Assembly (NCBI GenBank): GCA_903970295.1
Contig: CAJCHQ010000672.1
Span: 1-13,639 of the forward strand
Source: Bryobacterales bacterium
GTDB taxonomy: Bacteria; Cyanobacteriota; Vampirovibrionia; Obscuribacterales; Obscuribacteraceae
Direction of reading: 5' to 3'
DNA length: 13,639 nucleotides
The notes under the pieces are model-generated. The model was not told the origin of the DNA. It saw only the letters and a list, made by a program, of their open reading frames with translations, and made no database searches. Shown here piece after piece: positions 6,304 to 13,151 of the stretch (position 1 is its first letter; every line of letters starts with the position of its first letter). The position numbers and the translations under genes are program-made.

Positions 6304-8013
6304 CTATCTGACCGTGTCTGTTTCGCGCATCGACTTGAATGAGACGATCGCTGACTTCGAGCGCTTGGCCTGATTTTTTGCCTGACTGGTGGCACTGAGC
6401 AATAGCCCGAGGTCTTTGCCGTCCTCAGGCACTGCGGCAACACCGAAAGCGAGGGCTAGAGGATGGACCATATTGGCCATCAACGGGGGATCGCTCAAGA
6501 GCCCGACCAATCTCTGGGCCACCAGGATCGTTCCGGCCACGCCGGTTTGGGGCAAAAGCAAGGCATAATCGAAAGTTTCATAATGACCGAATAAATCAGT
6601 ATTGCGGATCGCGTCTTTGATCCGTCCGGTCATCTCTTGTACCAAAGGCAAGCTCAAGGCTTCGACCTTACCATCGGGCAGGCGCAAACCAGCTTCGAAA
6701 ATGATCAAGCCAAACGGTGCTCCGGATCGTTCGAAGCGAAAGAACTCTTGCTCGAGCAAAAAGAGAAAGATTGGATACGTGAATAGATTGGTTTCCGCTC
6801 TGACCAGAGTTTTCATCGCTTGTTGAATGGCCGAGTGATCGATGGAGACCGCTTCCAGCGGCCGGCGCGCCGGCGGTCTCGCCGGTTTGTCGGCGAGATT
6901 GACGAGATCGCAAATCAACAGATTGAAGAGGAGGGGCACCCATTCGGTTTTCGGTAAAGGCCGTTTACGCAAAATCTCTAGAACGCTCGTGCAACCGTCC
7001 AACATTGTGAATAACTGCTTCTGCACGGCCATGTTGACCGGCACTCCGTGAGTGTCAATCTTTTGCTCGAATTGGGTCTCAGAAAGAACCGGCAATTTAC
7101 GGCTGGGATAACATTCGAGTTTGAAGCCGGCGGCCTGCAAAGCTTTAGTCTGGTCGAGCAGTGCCACTCCTTCCATGACCAACGTATCCAGACGTTTAGT
7201 GACGGTGTGGTGCTTGCTTTTTTCATCCCGAAAGAATTTGAAATTGCCACGCTCCCATGACACCAATTCGACCATGCTGTGATCGCCTGTGGCTTCCATG
7301 GTGTTGGCATGCATTGGTGTGCCATCGACAAAGTAAACTTCGCCTTTGCCTTGTTCGCTGACGATGTGCAGGCAACCGGTCATTTTGTTGAAACCGCAGG
7401 ATTGCAAAAGACCAGGTACTGGCATGTCTCTCAGATCGCCCTCGAGATTCGACTTTTCAGCCGGCATCAAAGAGGTCGGTTTTTCCGCTGTCTGAGAAGA
7501 GCGTGGCGAGACAGTTTGATTGCTGGCAAAGGGTGGATGATCACCGCTGGCAGAGGCAGTGTCCATGATGCCGAAAATCATCGGTTTGAACATTTCAGGG
7601 CGCGTGCCACCCTTTATGCCGACAACTACATCGGCGATTGTTGATGGTTCTGCGGTTGTGCCGTAACACTCGCTCAAAACCAGGCTCAAGATTAAACCGA
7701 TGTCCCCGCTGCAGTGCGTCCATATATCTTCCAGCGGTTTGGCTCGCACCTGAAATTGGCCGGGTTGGGCTGGTGGCGGCGGCGGCGGTCCTTTGGATAG
7801 TGTCCAAATCGGCTCCCCACCCTCGGCGAGGGCCCGGATTTGAAATCTGAAAAATAAATCGCGCTCTTCGATACACCAGGTCAATTCGACGATACGCCCG
7901 ATGTTCTTCTCGGCCTGGTCGAGGGATTCGACCAAAACTTCTTTATCTGGAGGTGAGTCCAGTTTGATTCGAATTGGTAAGGTTTTTGGATCTTTTGGTT
8001 TGGGGACTAACAC
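6304..8013 (-). CDS. DUF4388 protein with degenerate GGDEF-like domain
   Basis: A 569-residue predicted cytoplasmic protein; I see no signal peptide or membrane segment. Residues 1-~155 are unassigned, with a proline run (GPPPPPPAQPG, ~75-85). A Ser/Thr/Pro linker leads to a DUF4388 domain from ~188 (NLEGDLRDMPVPGLLQSCGFNKMTG, GEVYFVDG). A helical part (~315-375, with VLEILRKRPLPKTEWVPLLFNLL) and a Pro/Arg linker follow. Residues ~408-560 look like a diguanylate cyclase fold: FLLEQEFFRFERSGAPFGLIIFE matches the N-terminal GGDEF-family block, and HYETFDYALLLP sits where RYGGDEFAVLLP is expected. GGDEF is thus replaced by ETFDY, while RNTD (470-473) keeps the RxxD inhibitory-site spacing. Cyclase activity is unlikely; a binding or signalling role is inference. 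GTG 8013 is the first start codon, without an obvious ribosome site. Confidence 0.8.
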   Translation of the reverse strand: MLVPKPKDPKTLPIRIKLDSPPDKEVLVESLDQAEKNIGRIVELTWCIEERDLFFRFQIRALAEGGEPIWTLSKGPPPPPPAQPGQFQVRAKPLEDIWTHCSGDIGLILSLVLSECYGTTAEPSTIADVVVGIKGGTRPEMFKPMIFGIMDTASASGDHPPFASNQTVSPRSSQTAEKPTSLMPAEKSNLEGDLRDMPVPGLLQSCGFNKMTGCLHIVSEQGKGEVYFVDGTPMHANTMEATGDHSMVELVSWERGNFKFFRDEKSKHHTVTKRLDTLVMEGVALLDQTKALQAAGFKLECYPSRKLPVLSETQFEQKIDTHGVPVNMAVQKQLFTMLDGCTSVLEILRKRPLPKTEWVPLLFNLLICDLVNLADKPARPPARRPLEAVSIDHSAIQQAMKTLVRAETNLFTYPIFLFLLEQEFFRFERSGAPFGLIIFEAGLRLPDGKVEALSLPLVQEMTGRIKDAIRNTDLFGHYETFDYALLLPQTGVAGTILVAQRLVGLLSDPPLMANMVHPLALAFGVAAVPEDGKDLGLLLSATSQAKNQAKRSKSAIVSFKSMRETDTVR

Positions 8014-8216
8014 GACCGACTCACAGGCGAACCAACAGCACGAGAAGTTTGCGATCCGAGGATGCCTAGTCCAAGATCTACCCGATTGGCCGGGAATTCT
8101 TCGCCTTTTGAGGGAAGAAAGTTATCTCTGATCAAAATCTGTATTGCCGCAACATATAGGCGTTTCAGCGACCCGAGTGGCGTCGGCTTTCGGGGCTATT
8201 AAAGGGTGACGCATTA

Positions 8217-9812
8217 TCAGCCCGAGGCAGAGCCCGCCGAGTAAAATCGGCGTACAGCTTGTTTTTTGACCAATGCCTGGTCGACCGCACGTCTGGCGGC
8301 TGCTACTGCTGACTCGGCCGTCGGCATCCCCTGGCTGCTGTTGTGAGCCAGGGAGAATTGAGAGTCGCTGCTTGCACAAAGACTGGACATGCGCTTGAAA
8401 AAGCCGACATTCGTGGCCACCATGGCATGTCCCCAGCGGCTCAAAACAATTTCTTCCAGAACTGCCGGCAAATCATCGGCAAACTGGTTGAGCCCCTCGC
8501 TGATCTGGCGGCCGAAGCGCGCGCTTTCACCTTCGAGCAGAAGCGAGCGCCCTTCCGATCCGGGCACATAGGGCTGATAAACAGTCAAAACCGACCCCAT
8601 CGAACCTGTGTACTGGTCTAGTTGCCTGTAGGGTGTTTCGGCGATCAAAATATTCGAGAACGCCAGGGGCCGGGCTAACCAACTAGCGAAAGCACCTTTG
8701 AATACGGCCTTTGTCAGCAAGCAGTTGGCCACGAGATATGAACCGTATTTGAAGGACAGCATTTTTGCTTTGCTGGCATTGTCGACATTCTTCAATGTGC
8801 GTGCTGATACCAAGGGCGGTGTAGTAACAATAACGTGGCGGCATTTGACTCTATGCAGTGAATTATTTTTGTCGCTGTAGACAATCGAAGCACCCTGATT
8901 CGAGATCTCGATTGACCAGACGAACGCATTGTTCTGACAGCGGTGTTTTTGATCTCGAATGGCGGCGACCAGAGCTCTGGCGATGGCTGTATTGCCGCCT
9001 CTAAAAACGGCTTTTGGCAAAACCAGATCTTCAGCCACGATATAGCCTGCCAGGGCCGAGATATTGTCGATGTCGAGGCAATTGTTTGCGCGGCACATGC
9101 TATCGAGCCAGCTCATAAATTGCGGGTTGAAACCAGTCAGACTCTGAGCAAAGGTTGTGGCATCGAGTTTCAATAACTGTGCGTCGACAAGTGGGATGCC
9201 GGGCTTTGTCTCCTTTATCTGTCGCCAGATAGGCGACGCTTGTTCGATCAATCGGCGGCAATCTTTGTGGAAACTGTCGTCTGCTTCTTCGACATCAGTC
9301 ACCCATTTTTCGTTCAAATAAAAACGGTTGCGATTGGCTGAGAGAATCACCGGACTGAGATTGAGCTCATCGAGCAATTCTTCCATTGAGTCACGGGGGA
9401 CGTTAATCGTGGCTGGTCCCCAGCTGTAATCGATACCCTGGAAAGAACCGCCTCGTGATTGCCCGCCCAGATCTGCATATTGTTCGAGCAGAAGAAAATC
9501 GTGATCGCGCAAGTAATGGGCGGCTGTGAGCCCGGCGATGCCACCACCGACGATGGCAAACTCGACTGAGCGCTCACTCTCGACTGGGAAAGCCGGCAAA
9601 TCGCAGTCGCGCAGTTGATGACCTCTCTCGAAGTTGTCTCCGGTCCAGCCACCTACCCTGAAATGCCAATCCTTGGCAGCGTTGTCTGACTGACTGCCTT
9701 TTTTTTCGGCTTTGCCAGCCTGCTCGAGCAAAAGCTCAGATACGCCGACACCGCAGAGGGCGACCAAGCCTCTCAAAAATGTTCGTCTGGCCAACTGTTC
9801 GTTGCTTGTCAC
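8217..9812 (-). CDS. Tat-exported FAD-dependent amine oxidase-like protein
   Basis: A 531-residue flavoprotein. The N terminus carries a twin-arginine signal, ARRTFLRG (Arg9-Arg10) followed by the hydrophobic stretch LVALCGVGV, so the folded, cofactor-loaded protein is probably exported. The dinucleotide-binding motif VGGGIAGLTAAHYL (88-101) gives the GxGxxG, and Glu110 in LLLLE is the usual ribose-binding acid. GGQSRGGSF follows. Near the C terminus SRWGHAM (458-464) and AHNSSQGMPTAESAV (489-503) match the second FAD-binding part of the flavin amine oxidase/NAD(P)-binding Rossmann superfamily. The substrate cannot be read from the sequence; amine oxidases, phytoene desaturase-like enzymes and other flavin dehydrogenases share these motifs. 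The start is GTG at 9812 with weak GAGTAGG just upstream. A promoter with a perfect TATAAT lies ~100 bp upstream, divergent from the carboxylase gene. Confidence 0.85.
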   Translation of the reverse strand: MTSNEQLARRTFLRGLVALCGVGVSELLLEQAGKAEKKGSQSDNAAKDWHFRVGGWTGDNFERGHQLRDCDLPAFPVESERSVEFAIVGGGIAGLTAAHYLRDHDFLLLEQYADLGGQSRGGSFQGIDYSWGPATINVPRDSMEELLDELNLSPVILSANRNRFYLNEKWVTDVEEADDSFHKDCRRLIEQASPIWRQIKETKPGIPLVDAQLLKLDATTFAQSLTGFNPQFMSWLDSMCRANNCLDIDNISALAGYIVAEDLVLPKAVFRGGNTAIARALVAAIRDQKHRCQNNAFVWSIEISNQGASIVYSDKNNSLHRVKCRHVIVTTPPLVSARTLKNVDNASKAKMLSFKYGSYLVANCLLTKAVFKGAFASWLARPLAFSNILIAETPYRQLDQYTGSMGSVLTVYQPYVPGSEGRSLLLEGESARFGRQISEGLNQFADDLPAVLEEIVLSRWGHAMVATNVGFFKRMSSLCASSDSQFSLAHNSSQGMPTAESAVAAARRAVDQALVKKQAVRRFYSAGSASG

Positions 9813-9909
9813 ACCTACTCGCTTGTCTTGGTCCAGCTCTTATCATCTTTACTGCTGGCTATTTGTCATTCAGGTCGATTCTACTCGTACCTTAAGCCTG
9901 GTCGCGGCA

Positions 9910-9938
9910 ATTATAGCCATCCTTTTTAATGATTATGA
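9910..9938 (-). promoter_or_regulatory. Candidate promoter of the Tat flavoprotein gene
   Basis: On the minus strand the -10 box is a perfect TATAAT (9915 to 9910), preceded by TG two bases further upstream than in the standard extended -10 arrangement. The -35 position (9938 to 9933) reads TCATAA and is weak. Transcription would start near 9903, about 90 nt before the GTG start at 9812. It overlaps the candidate carboxylase promoter on the other strand. Confidence 0.4.
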
Positions 9939-9953
9939 GATCTGTCGTAAAAT
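9925..9953 (+). promoter_or_regulatory. Candidate promoter of the carboxylase gene
   Basis: TAAAAT (9948-9953) matches the -10 box in five of six positions, with TTTAAT (9925-9930) as a weak -35 at 17 bp. A second choice is TTGAAG (9956-9961) with TACAAT (9977-9982), but its spacer is only 15 bp. Either would start the transcript within about 60 nt of the start codon. Confidence 0.3.
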
Positions 9954-10018
9954 ACTTGAAGAACTGATGCTGAAAGTACAATACGACCTCGTGTTACCTC
10001 AACATGCGGTGGTTCAGG

Positions 10019-11584
10019 ATGGAAGTCAAATTGAACGAGTCCGAAAGCAAGCTCTCTGCGAAAAGCACTCAATTCGAAGAAAAGCGAGAAAAAATTCGCC
10101 AGGGTGGTGCGCCTAAGTACCATCAGAAGCTCAAAGAGGAAGGTAAGCTCTTTGTTCGCGAGCGCCTGCGCTTGTTGCTCGATCCCGGTTTCGAGTTGGA
10201 AGATGCTGATTTGGCCAATAATCTCGAAAGCGATTTGCCTGCCGATGGTGTCGTCACTGGGGTCGGTCAAATCGAGGGTCAGACAGTTTGTTTCATGGCC
10301 AACGATTCCACAATCAAAGCCGGCTCCTGGGGCTGGCGCACAGTTGAAAAAATCATTCGCATCCAGGAGACCGCGACCAAATTGAAAGTGCCCTTGATCT
10401 ATCTCGTTGATTCAGCCGGAGCGAGAATCACCGATCAAGTGGAGATGTTCCCTGGTCGGCGCGGAGCCGGCAAAATCTTCCACAATCAGGTGCAATTGTC
10501 CGGCTATGTGCCTCAGATTTGTTTGTTGTTTGGCCCGTCTGCTGCAGGTGGCGCCTACATCCCGGCTTTCTGCGATATCGTCATCATGAATGAGGGTAAG
10601 GCCTCGATGTACCTGGGTTCGCCGCGCATGGCCGAGATGGTGATTGGCGAAAAAGTCACCCTGGAAGAAATGGGGGGTGCGCGCATGCACTGCACCGTTA
10701 GTGGTTGCGGTGACGTGCTCGTCAATTCCGAAGAAGAAGCGATAAAATTGTGCAAAGACTATATTCGCTTCATGCCTTCCAATTGCGAGCAGCAGCCGGC
10801 TTTGCTGCCTGTCGGAGAACCAGTGCCAGCTGTGAAAAGCCTCGATCAGATCATTCCGGAAAAGGAAAATATGCCCTTCGATATGTACCAGGTGATCGAT
10901 CATCTGGTCGATGCCGGCACATTTTTCGAGATCAAAAAATTATTCGCGGCCGAATTGATTACGGGGTTAGCGCGCATCGGCGGCCGAGCAGTCGGGATTG
11001 TCGCCAATCAGCCCAAAGTCAAGGGCGGAGTGCTTTTTGTCGATTCGTCCGACAAGGCCGCTCGATTCGTTTGGCTTTGCAACGCTTTCAATATCCCGCT
11101 CCTCTTCCTGGCTGATGTGCCAGGATTTATGATTGGCAGTAAAGTCGAGCGAGCCGGGATGATCCGCTCCGGGGCCAAAATGATTTCGGCGGTATCATCG
11201 GCAACCGTGCCTAAAATTTCGGTGATCGTCCGCAAAGCCTATGGTGCTGGGTTGTATGCCATGTGCGGGCCGGCGTTCGAGCCGGATGTCTGTTTGGCTT
11301 TGCCCACTGCCTGGATTGCCGTAATGGGCCCGGAAGCGGCAGTCAACGCTGTCTTCTACAACAAGATCATGGAGTTACCTGAATCAGACAGGGCCAAATT
11401 CGTCGAAGAAAAACGCAACGAATATCGCCAGGATGTCGATATATACAAGCTGGCCGCAGAAATGGTTGTCGACGGTATGGTTTCGCCACAACGTCTCAGG
11501 TCCGAATTGATCGGACGCTTCAATGCTTACGCCAGCAAGACCGTCTCGACGCTTAAGAAAAGAAATAGCGTCCTGCCGGTATAA
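10019..11584 (+). CDS. Acyl-CoA carboxylase, carboxyltransferase (beta) subunit
   Basis: A 521-residue protein of the propionyl/methylcrotonyl-CoA carboxylase beta family. It moves CO2 from carboxybiotin to an acyl-CoA. The N-terminal crotonase-like half has GSWGWRTVEKIIRIQE, LVDSAGARI and the oxyanion loop FGPSAAGGAYIPA (~171-183). The C-terminal half has LFLADVPGFMIG, GAKMISAVSSATVPK, the second oxyanion loop RKAYGAGLYAM (~405-415) and VMGPEAAVNAV. Length and both oxyanion loops look intact. The substrate cannot be assigned: propionyl-, methylcrotonyl- and acetyl-CoA carboxylases and biotin-dependent decarboxylases share this fold. ATG 10019 is chosen because GGTGG lies 7 nt upstream; ATG 10004 would add five residues. 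No biotin carboxylase or biotin carrier gene is next to it, so its partner must be encoded elsewhere. A dienelactone hydrolase follows after 46 bp, probably in one operon. Confidence 0.92.
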   Translation: MEVKLNESESKLSAKSTQFEEKREKIRQGGAPKYHQKLKEEGKLFVRERLRLLLDPGFELEDADLANNLESDLPADGVVTGVGQIEGQTVCFMANDSTIKAGSWGWRTVEKIIRIQETATKLKVPLIYLVDSAGARITDQVEMFPGRRGAGKIFHNQVQLSGYVPQICLLFGPSAAGGAYIPAFCDIVIMNEGKASMYLGSPRMAEMVIGEKVTLEEMGGARMHCTVSGCGDVLVNSEEEAIKLCKDYIRFMPSNCEQQPALLPVGEPVPAVKSLDQIIPEKENMPFDMYQVIDHLVDAGTFFEIKKLFAAELITGLARIGGRAVGIVANQPKVKGGVLFVDSSDKAARFVWLCNAFNIPLLFLADVPGFMIGSKVERAGMIRSGAKMISAVSSATVPKISVIVRKAYGAGLYAMCGPAFEPDVCLALPTAWIAVMGPEAAVNAVFYNKIMELPESDRAKFVEEKRNEYRQDVDIYKLAAEMVVDGMVSPQRLRSELIGRFNAYASKTVSTLKKRNSVLPV

Positions 11585-11615
11585 AGGCGCTAATCAGGTT
11601 CACACTCTCAGCAGC

Positions 11616-11623
11616 AAAGGAGG
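11616..11623 (+). promoter_or_regulatory. Strong ribosome-binding site fixing the hydrolase start
   Basis: AAAGGAGG lies 7 nt before ATG 11631 and is the clearest Shine-Dalgarno sequence in the window. It rules out longer in-frame readings that begin inside the carboxylase gene (from 11523). Confidence 0.9.
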
Positions 11624-11630
11624 AATATTG

Positions 11631-12350
11631 ATGGCATCAAATACGGTGACAGTCACCACTGGCGATGGCAAGAGCTTGTCATGTTACGTTGCCCAACCGG
11701 CCAAACAGCCGGCTCCGGTAATTGTGATAGTGCAAGAAATTTTTGGCGTCACCGATTGGTTGAAAAGTTTTGCCGATAGTCTTGCCACGCAAGGCTTCCA
11801 GGCTATCGTGCCCGATTTGTTTTTTCGCCTCGAAGCGAATTTGAAGTTGGATGACAACAACGAAAAAGATTTGCAGAAAGCTTTCAAATGTTATGGCGAA
11901 TTCGATCGCGATCAAGGCATTGAAGATTTGAAAGCGGTCGTCAAGTATGCACGTTCGCTGCCCGGATCCAATGGCAAAGTCGGCTGCACCGGTTTTTGCC
12001 TCGGTGGCTTAATGACATACCTTATGGCCTGTCGTTCAGACATCGACAGCGCGGTCAGCTATTACGGTGGTGGCATCGATCAAAACCTGGGGGAGGCGAA
12101 GTCGATCAAAAAACCAGTGATTTTTCATCTGGCGGGAGGCGATGAATATATTGATGCACAGGCGCAGAAAAAAATCTCTGACTGTATGAGCAAAGTAGCC
12201 AACACCGAAGTCTATATTTATCCTGAGCGTGACCACGCTTTCGCCCGTGTCGGCGGACACGGCTATAACCAGGCGGCAGCCGAACAAGCTAACTCCCGCA
12301 CTGTGGACTTTTTCAGGACAACCCTTCTGGGAGCGACCGTTTCAGCCTGA
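11631..12350 (+). CDS. Dienelactone hydrolase family protein
   Basis: A 239-residue alpha/beta hydrolase. The catalytic set is complete and sits at the same numbers as I recall for Pseudomonas dienelactone hydrolase: Glu36 (QEIFGV), nucleophile Cys123 (GFCLGG), Asp171 (GGDEYID) and His202 (RDHAF). The family opens the lactone ring of dienelactone to maleylacetate in chloroaromatic breakdown, but many members act on other esters or lactones and no other aromatic pathway gene is visible here. No signal peptide is present, so it is cytoplasmic. It follows the carboxylase gene by 46 bp with no terminator between, and is followed by a clear terminator, so it is probably the last gene of that operon. 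The start is set by the AAAGGAGG ribosome site. Confidence 0.93.
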   Translation: MASNTVTVTTGDGKSLSCYVAQPAKQPAPVIVIVQEIFGVTDWLKSFADSLATQGFQAIVPDLFFRLEANLKLDDNNEKDLQKAFKCYGEFDRDQGIEDLKAVVKYARSLPGSNGKVGCTGFCLGGLMTYLMACRSDIDSAVSYYGGGIDQNLGEAKSIKKPVIFHLAGGDEYIDAQAQKKISDCMSKVANTEVYIYPERDHAFARVGGHGYNQAAAEQANSRTVDFFRTTLLGATVSA

Positions 12351-12376
12351 AAGGAGCAGCCGACCAGATTAATTTT

Positions 12377-12413
12377 GAGCCGTCCCAACTGGGCGGCTCT
12401 TTTAATTTTTATT
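12377..12413 (+). terminator. Rho-independent terminator after the hydrolase gene
   Basis: GAGCCG (12377-12382) pairs with CGGCTC (12394-12399), and inside it CCC pairs with GGG around the loop AACT, with one bulged T at 12383. TTTTAATTTTTATT follows directly. It lies 26 bp after the hydrolase stop codon and ends the carboxylase-hydrolase transcript. Confidence 0.9.
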
Positions 12414-12477
12414 GGCGGAAACCTTTTACTCGGCCTGAACATCTCTACCCCAGTCAAACAGAAGAGGTATTTTAACC

Positions 12478-12717
12478 ATGTGGAGCGATGAACAACTCAA
12501 TGATGCTGTCGGTGTGCTTTTGAACGGTGCCGATCAAGCAGGCGTGCAAAGGGTTGAGGACAAAATCGATGATGGCAGCACTGAAACTTATCTGGTCATT
12601 GGCGACGTCACCTACACCGACCCCCTGTACGTCCAAGCTCTGGACAAACTGGTCAAAGATGGCCGTTTCAAACAAACGGCCAATGAAGATGGGCGCACTG
12701 TTTTTCAAAAAGCTTGA
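12478..12717 (+). CDS. Small hypothetical protein, 79 residues
   Basis: ATG 12478 has AGAGG (12463-12467) 10 nt upstream, a possible ribosome site. The protein is acidic and soluble, without signal or membrane segment. I do not recognise a family. The C-terminal half (DPLYVQALDKLVKDGRFKQT, then a Gly-Arg turn and TVFQ) could be a recognition helix and wing of a small winged-helix fold, but this is only a resemblance. It lies after the hydrolase terminator and so needs its own promoter, which I could not place with confidence in 12414-12460. It is followed by the 75-residue membrane protein gene, which appears to have its own promoter. Confidence 0.75.
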   Translation: MWSDEQLNDAVGVLLNGADQAGVQRVEDKIDDGSTETYLVIGDVTYTDPLYVQALDKLVKDGRFKQTANEDGRTVFQKA

Positions 12718-12746
12718 TTCACCCCCCGGTTATCCGCATAAATCCA

Positions 12747-12775
12747 TTGACACTGCTCTTCGATCTGAGTATCTA
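12747..12775 (+). promoter_or_regulatory. Predicted promoter of the small membrane protein gene
   Basis: A perfect -35 box TTGACA (12747-12752) is followed by exactly 17 bp and the -10-like TATCTA (12770-12775, three of six bases). Transcription would start near 12782, about 32 nt before ATG 12814. An inverted repeat CTGAGT (12765-12770) / ACTCAG (12781-12786) spans the -10 box and start point and may be an operator. Confidence 0.5.
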
Positions 12776-12813
12776 TGAGAACTCAGGTAGTTGGTTCAGT
12801 CAGGGAGTTGGCA

Positions 12814-13041
12814 ATGGAACACTTGCACACCGAAAAGATGCCGATGAAGAAGTGGATGCCCATCGCTTTGGCGGTGATCGGCTTGGCTTTCATCGGGCTC
12901 TCTCAGGTCTTACAGGCTGAAACTGGTGCAGAAGCGGTGATTACCCACATCGCAGGCAACATCCTTCTGGTTGGTGGCGGCATTTCGTTTGTCGTCGCCC
13001 TGATTACATTCTTCTTGCGCGACAACGAAGAAATCTGGTGA
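12814..13041 (+). CDS. Small two-helix membrane protein, 75 residues
   Basis: ATG 12814 has AGGGAG (12802-12807) 6 nt upstream and lies just after a predicted promoter. A longer in-frame reading from 12775 would begin inside that promoter, so the shorter start is preferred. After a short basic and His-containing N terminus (MEHLHTEKMPMKKW) come two hydrophobic segments, WMPIALAVIGLAFIGLSQVL (about 14-33) and GNILLVGGGISFVVALITFF (about 48-67), joined by a short polar loop, with an acidic end (RDNEEIW). It should sit in the cytoplasmic membrane as a helical hairpin. No family or function is recognised. Confidence 0.75.
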   Translation: MEHLHTEKMPMKKWMPIALAVIGLAFIGLSQVLQAETGAEAVITHIAGNILLVGGGISFVVALITFFLRDNEEIW

Positions 13042-13151
13042 CTCCGGTTCGGGCCGGGATCCCGATTGCACATCTTCTCCACGCGCCGATGATAGGATGG
13101 AAAAATCTTGCCGCGCAATTTTGCGAGGCTGTTCCCTAAATCAGCAGTTTG

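Noticed and set aside
6861..6874. Perfect 14-bp GC-only palindrome (GCCGGCGCGCCGGC)
   Set aside because: It lies within codons of the Pro/Arg-rich linker of the DUF4388 protein, where GC-rich Pro, Ala and Arg codons easily create such symmetry.
7279..7644. Plus-strand open frame of 121 codons
   Set aside because: It is antisense to the DUF4388 domain, whose protein sequence is clearly conserved; no ribosome site or family match.
7779..7800. GGC/GGT trinucleotide run
   Set aside because: It encodes the proline run of the DUF4388 protein and is not a separate repeat element.
9833..9858. CCAGC/GCTGG inverted repeat upstream of the Tat flavoprotein gene
   Set aside because: Only 5 bp with a 16-nt loop, expected by chance in a region of this size.
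9712..10116. Plus-strand open frame of 134 codons across the divergent promoter region
   Set aside because: It overlaps the ends of two real genes in other frames and covers the predicted promoters; low-complexity translation without a family match.
10412..10903. Minus-strand open frame of 163 codons
   Set aside because: It is antisense to the well-supported carboxylase gene and its translation shows no recognisable domain.
13049..13065. TCGGG/CCCGA inverted repeat with an inner CGGGATCCCG palindrome, as a terminator after the membrane protein gene
   Set aside because: The stem is only 5 bp and no T-run follows.
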